From Candidatus Hydrogenedens sp. (GTDB lineage Bacteria > Hydrogenedentota > Hydrogenedentia > Hydrogenedentales > Hydrogenedentaceae): DNA of 10,000 bases. The stretch covers positions 1-10,000 of the forward strand of contig JAIWNQ010000223.1 in the NCBI GenBank assembly GCA_020216745.1, given 5' to 3'. Positions within the stretch are counted from its first letter, which is position 1. The number at the start of each line of letters is the position of its first letter. Made by a program: the position numbers and the translations under genes. Below, piece after piece: positions 6,090-10,000 of the stretch. The notes under the pieces are model-generated. The model saw nothing but the letters and a program-made list of their open reading frames with translations, did no database searches and was not told the origin of the DNA.

Positions 6090-7082
6090 TTGAAAGCCCT
6101 TTCGAAAGGACAACATCGTTGGGGATTTGTATGTGGACAAATCAGCGTATTAGAAGGGCGGTTAATGTCCTATGACTTTTTTATGAATCTTGGAAGTATC
6201 GAGAAGCCAGAGGACGTATTACATCGTCTTCAAGAGACAACATTACGTGAGTTTATGGTTCCTGGGGCAGAGACGTGGGAGGACTGGAGCACGATAATTG
6301 ATAATTATGTTCATGCTCAGATATATGAATTAAAGAAAGCATGTCCTTCACCAGAGATTACGGATGTATTTTTATTAAGTGAAGATTATGTAAACCTAAA
6401 ACGAGCAATAAACGGCAAAAATCCTCTTTTCCCTAAAAATATTTTTACCGAATCACGACTTGCAGAAATTGCTTCCGCTAATCCATCGTTATTCCCAGAG
6501 GTTATCCGTCCAGCAATAACGGCGATATGCAATCCTGCAGGGGTTCAATCTGAAAATCCGCTGATTACAGACATTGTTTTAGATGGTAGTTATCTGAGGC
6601 ATTATTTAGATCTTATTTCACAATTAGATTGTCCACTATTAAAAGATTGGTCTGAACTTAGAATTTTGTCGAAATTAATAGTTGTATTGTGGCGTGCATT
6701 GAAGGCAGGGCATAACTTGAAAATGTTTCAACAATATCTTCTGCCTATTGAGCCATTTAATCATCTTGTCGGTGAGTTGTGTAGTATAAATGAACTTCGG
6801 TCTTGGGGTGGAGTTATCCCAGGAATTGTAGGAGATATATGGCGTGAATGTTTAGACTTAAGTGAGGATGAACAAATTCCGAAGTTTGAACAAATGACCT
6901 CAGATTTACTTACGAACTATGTTAAACATGCAAAATTACAAACAATGGGTCCTGAGCGAGTTGGAGCTTTTTGTTGGGGAATGCATGTTGAGGCATTTAA
7001 CTTAAAACTGCTTATTAGTGGGAAGCTGAATGGCTTGCCCTCAGCAATGTTGAAAGATAGGATAAGGCAAACGTATGTATAA
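6090..7082 (+). CDS. atpC: V/A-type ATPase subunit C (AC39/d-type rotor socket)
   Basis: A 330-residue funnel-shaped helical protein that sits on the K ring and couples it to the central shaft (D/F). It is the homologue of eukaryotic subunit d. Family landmarks are DYVNLKRAI (100-108), the LDGSYLRHYL segment in the middle, and the well-conserved C-terminus MGPERVGAFCWGMHVEAFNL followed by KLLISGKLNGLP and RIRQTYV. The start is TTG, chosen because AAGGAG is 7 nt upstream. The next in-frame ATG would remove the N-terminal helix region. It starts 26 nt after the subunit E stop. Its last 8 nt overlap the start of subunit F (ATGTATAA), implying translational coupling. The protein is intact. 'atpC' here is unrelated to the epsilon subunit of F-ATPases. 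Confidence 0.96.
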   Translation: MKALSKGQHRWGFVCGQISVLEGRLMSYDFFMNLGSIEKPEDVLHRLQETTLREFMVPGAETWEDWSTIIDNYVHAQIYELKKACPSPEITDVFLLSEDYVNLKRAINGKNPLFPKNIFTESRLAEIASANPSLFPEVIRPAITAICNPAGVQSENPLITDIVLDGSYLRHYLDLISQLDCPLLKDWSELRILSKLIVVLWRALKAGHNLKMFQQYLLPIEPFNHLVGELCSINELRSWGGVIPGIVGDIWRECLDLSEDEQIPKFEQMTSDLLTNYVKHAKLQTMGPERVGAFCWGMHVEAFNLKLLISGKLNGLPSAMLKDRIRQTYV

Positions 7083-7404
7083 AGCGTATGTTATAGGTGA
7101 AAAAAGTTTAATTCAAGGATTTAAATCCGCAGGTTTTGAAGTATTTCATGCCTTGACGCCGAACGACCTGCAGAGGGCATTTCAGCAAATACAACAAGAT
7201 GGTGGGGCAGAAATTATCTTGATTACAGAAGAACTTGCTCAGGAATCGAAAGAACTTATTCAGGATTATCGTTTAATTAGCAATGCTGTTATTACGACAA
7301 TACCTACACATAAAGGAAGTATCCATCTGGGCTTTAAAGAGTTGAAGCGTCAGATAGAGTATTCCATTGGAGTAGATATGCTCGGTAAAGAGGAACAATC
7401 CTGA
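7075..7404 (+). CDS. atpF: V/A-type ATPase central-shaft subunit F
   Basis: A 109-residue central-stalk protein that binds subunit D inside the A3B3 head and modulates activity. It has the Rossmann-like F fold: first strand KAYVIGEKSLIQGFKSAGFEV (3-23), central strand IILITEELAQES (47-58), a Pro-containing strand TTIPTHKGS (74-82), and the typical tail IEYSIGVDML (93-102). The ATG lies inside the end of subunit C (8-nt overlap), with AAGG at 7064-7067 as ribosome site, so synthesis is probably coupled to C at about one-to-one, as the complex requires. Its stop TGA shares its A with the ATG of a 21-codon frame in the spacer before subunit A. Confidence 0.94.
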   Translation: MYKAYVIGEKSLIQGFKSAGFEVFHALTPNDLQRAFQQIQQDGGAEIILITEELAQESKELIQDYRLISNAVITTIPTHKGSIHLGFKELKRQIEYSIGVDMLGKEEQS

Positions 7405-7480
7405 TGAAAATAAATAATAAAAATATATGTGAAATAAATTATATGATGAATAAAAATAAGGAACATTAGGGAAATAGAAT
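7405..7480 (+). promoter_or_regulatory. long A-rich spacer ahead of subunit A
   Basis: At 76 nt this is the longest gap in the operon, nearly all A and T, so the mRNA should be unfolded. It holds two Shine-Dalgarno-like sites, AAGGA (7458-7462) and AGGG (7468-7471), the latter 9 nt before the ATG. An unstructured AU-rich leader is known to boost initiation in other ATP synthase operons (E. coli atpE). That role here is inferred. A 21-codon frame (7404-7469, TGATG overlap with F) fills most of it. Confidence 0.45.
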
Positions 7481-9241
7481 ATGAGCACAAACATTCAGGG
7501 TGAAGTTGTTAAAGTATCCGGACCGTTAGTAGTTGCGCGTGGTTTGTCCGGTGCACGTATGTATGAAATGGTTCGGGTCGGAAATGCCAAATTGTTTGGC
7601 GAAATTATTGAAATACGTGGAGAAGATTATTCCATACAGGTGTATGAAGAGACCGGAGGTATTGGTCCGGGACAACCTGTATTCAGGACAGGAGAAGCAT
7701 TAAGCGTAGAATTAGGACCCGGATTGATTCGGTCTATTTATGATGGAGTACAGCGTCCCTTAGATAAAATAGCAGCACAATTTGGTGAGTATATTGTCCG
7801 TGGGGCAGAAAGTCCTTCCTTAGACCGTACCATGATTTGGAAATTTGAACCAGTGGCTAAGGTAGGTGACCATGTTGTACCTGGCGATATTTTGGGGACT
7901 GTTCGTGAGACAAAGTTGGTTGTTCATAAAATAATGGTTCCTCATGGTGTAGAAGGAACAGTAAAGAAGATAGGACCCGTAGAAGGTAATGTAGATACGG
8001 TAATAGCGGTTATTGAAACTGAGAAAGGTCTACGTGAATTAACTATGGTTCAACGTTGGCCTGTTCGTCAGCCGAGACCAGTAGCAAAGAAACTCCCGCC
8101 ATTAGAACCCTTGACCACAGGGCAACGGGTATTGGATATGTTTTTCCCGATGACGAAAGGAGGAACTGCATGCGTTCCTGGTCCATTCGGTAGTGGAAAG
8201 ACCGTGGTTCAACATCAGTTAGCGAAATGGGCTAATGCAAGTATTGTGGTGTATGTAGGTTGCGGTGAACGAGGAAATGAAATGACAGACGTGCTTATGG
8301 AATTCCCCGAGTTAAAAGACCCTGAATCGGGCGAACCACTTATGGAACGAACGGTGTTAATAGCTAATACATCAAACATGCCTGTGGCTGCTCGTGAAGC
8401 GAGTGTATTCACGGGAATCACAATTGCGGAATATTTCCGCGATATGGGATATAGTGTGGCTTTGATGGCTGACTCAACAAGTCGGTGGGCAGAAGCCATG
8501 CGTGAAATGTCAGGACGTTTAGAAGAAATGCCAGGTGAAGAAGGTTATCCTGCATACTTAGGGACACGGATTGCGAGTTTCTATGAACGGTCGGGAAATG
8601 TGATTTGTTTAGGCTCAGATAAAAGAAATGGAACACTATCTTTAATTGGTGCAGTTTCTCCCCCAGGCGGTGATTTCTCCGAACCTGTTGTGCAGGCTAC
8701 CTTGCGTGTAGTGAAGGTTTTTTGGGGGTTAGATGATAAATTAGCGTTTGCAAGACATTTCCCTGCTATTAACTGGTTAACCTCTTATTCACTATATCAG
8801 GAAGTTGTTGATAAGTATGCAAATGAGAACTATAATCCCAAATGGTCTGAAGTTCGTAGACGAGCAATGGCAATTTTACAGAGGGAAGCTGAATTAGAAG
8901 AATTAGTTCGTTTGGTAGGTATGGATGCATTACCTGCGGAAGACCGCTTACTTATGCAGGCGGCAAAAATGATAAGAGAAGACTTTTTACATCAGAATGC
9001 ATTTGATGAAATCGATACATATTCCTCCATGTTAAAACAATTTCAACTTTTATATACCATTTTATACTACTACGATGAAGTTCGTCCTGCATTGCAAAAA
9101 GGTGTGCCATTAACAAAGTTATTGAATTTGCCTGTATTAGAGGAAATTTCAAAGGCAAAGATGATACGTGAAGATAAGTTAGACCAGTTTGATGGTTTAC
9201 GAAATAAAATTTCGGAACAAGTTAAAGCATTGTTATCTTAA
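7481..9241 (+). CDS. atpA: V/A-type ATPase catalytic subunit A
   Basis: A 586-residue catalytic subunit that hydrolyses or makes ATP in the A3B3 hexamer. Features in order: N-terminal beta-barrel (about 1-75); the A-specific bulge or non-homologous region (about 110-190, including [10 protein letters not shown] and the VPHGVEGTV barrel); Walker A GPFGSGKT at 234-241; the catalytic glutamate E263 in GCGERGNEM; Walker [15 protein letters not shown] with D331; the [11 protein letters not shown] loop at 393-403; and a helical C-terminal domain (about 435-586) reaching the shaft. All nucleotide-binding and catalytic residues are present and the length is normal. No intein interrupts the P-loop, a common insertion site in this gene in archaea. 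The ATG has AGGG 9 nt upstream. Subunit B follows after 40 nt. Confidence 0.98.
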   Translation: MSTNIQGEVVKVSGPLVVARGLSGARMYEMVRVGNAKLFGEIIEIRGEDYSIQVYEETGGIGPGQPVFRTGEALSVELGPGLIRSIYDGVQRPLDKIAAQFGEYIVRGAESPSLDRTMIWKFEPVAKVGDHVVPGDILGTVRETKLVVHKIMVPHGVEGTVKKIGPVEGNVDTVIAVIETEKGLRELTMVQRWPVRQPRPVAKKLPPLEPLTTGQRVLDMFFPMTKGGTACVPGPFGSGKTVVQHQLAKWANASIVVYVGCGERGNEMTDVLMEFPELKDPESGEPLMERTVLIANTSNMPVAAREASVFTGITIAEYFRDMGYSVALMADSTSRWAEAMREMSGRLEEMPGEEGYPAYLGTRIASFYERSGNVICLGSDKRNGTLSLIGAVSPPGGDFSEPVVQATLRVVKVFWGLDDKLAFARHFPAINWLTSYSLYQEVVDKYANENYNPKWSEVRRRAMAILQREAELEELVRLVGMDALPAEDRLLMQAAKMIREDFLHQNAFDEIDTYSSMLKQFQLLYTILYYYDEVRPALQKGVPLTKLLNLPVLEEISKAKMIREDKLDQFDGLRNKISEQVKALLS

Positions 9242-9268
9242 TAAAATGGAAATTAACTCAAACAGAGT

Positions 9269-9275
9269 GAGGTGA
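9269..9275 (+). promoter_or_regulatory. ribosome binding site fixing a GTG start for subunit B
   Basis: GAGGTGA ends 6 nt before GTG at 9282-9284. The GTG is in frame with the conserved [13 protein letters not shown] start of the family, and the next in-frame ATG (codon 17) would delete part of the first barrel. Confidence 0.8.
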
Positions 9276-9281
9276 ACGACC

Positions 9282-10000
9282 GTGATTACAAAAGAATATC
9301 GCACAGTAAAAGAAATAATCGGTCCATTAATGTTGGTAGAAGGTGTTGAAGGCATTACCTTCGGTGAACTAACAGATATTCGTCTGGACGATGGGACTAC
9401 CCGACGGGGTCAGGTATTAGAGGTTAATAAAGATAAAGCAGTGGTTCAGGTGTTTGAAGGAACCAGTGGTTTGGCTCCCCAGGGAGTAACTGTGAAGTTT
9501 TTGGGTAAAGGTGTAGAGTTAGGTGTATCTGAAGATATGTTGGGTAGAGTTTTTGATGGATTCGGAAGACCCATTGATGACGGGCCTCCAATTATTCCCG
9601 AAAAATGGTTAAATGTTAATGGTAATCCAATGAATCCTTTTGCTCGTGACTATCCCAACGAGTTTATTCAAACGGGTATTTCAACTATCGATTTACTGAA
9701 TCCGCTGGTTCGTGGGCAGAAATTGCCCTTCTTCTCAGGTTCAGGTTTGCCACATTCAAGAATGGCGGCACAGGTAGCACGACAAGCAAGAGTATTGAAG
9801 ACAGGCGAGAAGTTCGCCGTTATATTCGCTACAATGGGTATTACCTTCGAAGAATCCGAATTTTTCATTAATGACTTTCGTAGGACAGGGGCTCTTGAAC
9901 GGGCAGTTTTGTTTATTAACCTTGCAGATGACCCTGCTATTGAACGTATCGCGGTCCCACGTATGGCGTTAACCGTGGCGGAATTCTTAGCCTTTGAAAA
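9282..10000 (+). CDS. atpB: V/A-type ATPase non-catalytic subunit B, N-terminal part (3' end outside window)
   Basis: The visible 239 residues are about half of the usual 455-480. This subunit alternates with A in the A3B3 head and supplies the arginine finger (beyond the window) to the catalytic site. Features: N-terminal barrel with [20 protein letters not shown] (5-24); VFEGTSGL (57-64); [17 protein letters not shown] (87-103); [17 protein letters not shown] (118-134); the degenerate P-loop GSGLPHSR (153-160) in place of a Walker A, which marks it as B and not A; and [13 protein letters not shown] (183-195). The start is GTG. No frameshift is seen. The name atpB is the V/A-type use, not the F-type a subunit. 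Confidence 0.97.
   Translation, partial: MITKEYRTVKEIIGPLMLVEGVEGITFGELTDIRLDDGTTRRGQVLEVNKDKAVVQVFEGTSGLAPQGVTVKFLGKGVELGVSEDMLGRVFDGFGRPIDDGPPIIPEKWLNVNGNPMNPFARDYPNEFIQTGISTIDLLNPLVRGQKLPFFSGSGLPHSRMAAQVARQARVLKTGEKFAVIFATMGITFEESEFFINDFRRTGALERAVLFINLADDPAIERIAVPRMALTVAEFLAFE

Noticed and set aside
8215..8636. Two overlapping - strand frames inside subunit A
   Set aside because: Both are shadows of the highly conserved catalytic core of subunit A, with no signals of their own.
7714..8700. Intein or insertion in subunit A
   Set aside because: I looked around the P-loop, where archaeal A subunits often carry inteins. The sequence runs through GPFGSGKT without interruption and the total length is normal.

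Overview
The window carries most of a bacterial V/A-type (rotary) ATPase operon on the + strand (from 2442 to beyond 10000). In front of it, divergently transcribed, are three - strand genes: a BNR/Asp-box sialidase-like protein, a thioredoxin-type arsenate reductase, and the N-terminal part of a PhnD-like periplasmic binding or sensor protein. The DNA is AT-rich. Shine-Dalgarno sites, sigma70-like promoters, a TTG and a GTG start, a low-molecular-weight-phosphatase-type ArsC and the Asp-box protein all point to a bacterium, although the ATPase is of the type shared with archaea. The Asp-box family and the bacterial V/A-ATPase would fit an uncultured planctomycete, Hydrogenedentes or similar lineage, but that placement is a guess.

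Layout. 1-356 (-): start of a PhnD-like protein that runs off the window. 357-646: AT-rich non-coding stretch with a 20-bp imperfect tandem repeat and a palindrome. 647-1081 (-): arsC. 1124-2263 (-): sialidase-like gene. 2264-2441: divergent control region with a good promoter on each strand. 2442-9241 (+): seven complete ATPase genes, in the order G/H, I, K, E, C, F, A. 9282-end (+): subunit B, cut by the window edge. Subunit D would be expected next.

The gene order G-I-K(L)-E-C-F-A-B is that known for the Thermus V/A-ATPase operon. A and B form the catalytic head, E and G the peripheral stalks, C and F (with the missing D) the central stalk and socket, and I and K the membrane ion path. Subunit K is a four-helix double hairpin with a single carboxylate. 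It has every residue that binds Na+ in the Enterococcus hirae K ring, so a Na+-moving enzyme is the most specific functional prediction here. All ATPase genes look intact. No mobile element, CRISPR array, tRNA or rRNA was seen. I found no evidence for a wholly new system. The points most worth checking are the ion specificity, the link between spacer length and subunit copy number, the hendecad duplication in G/H, and the ArsC/PhnD-like neighbourhood.
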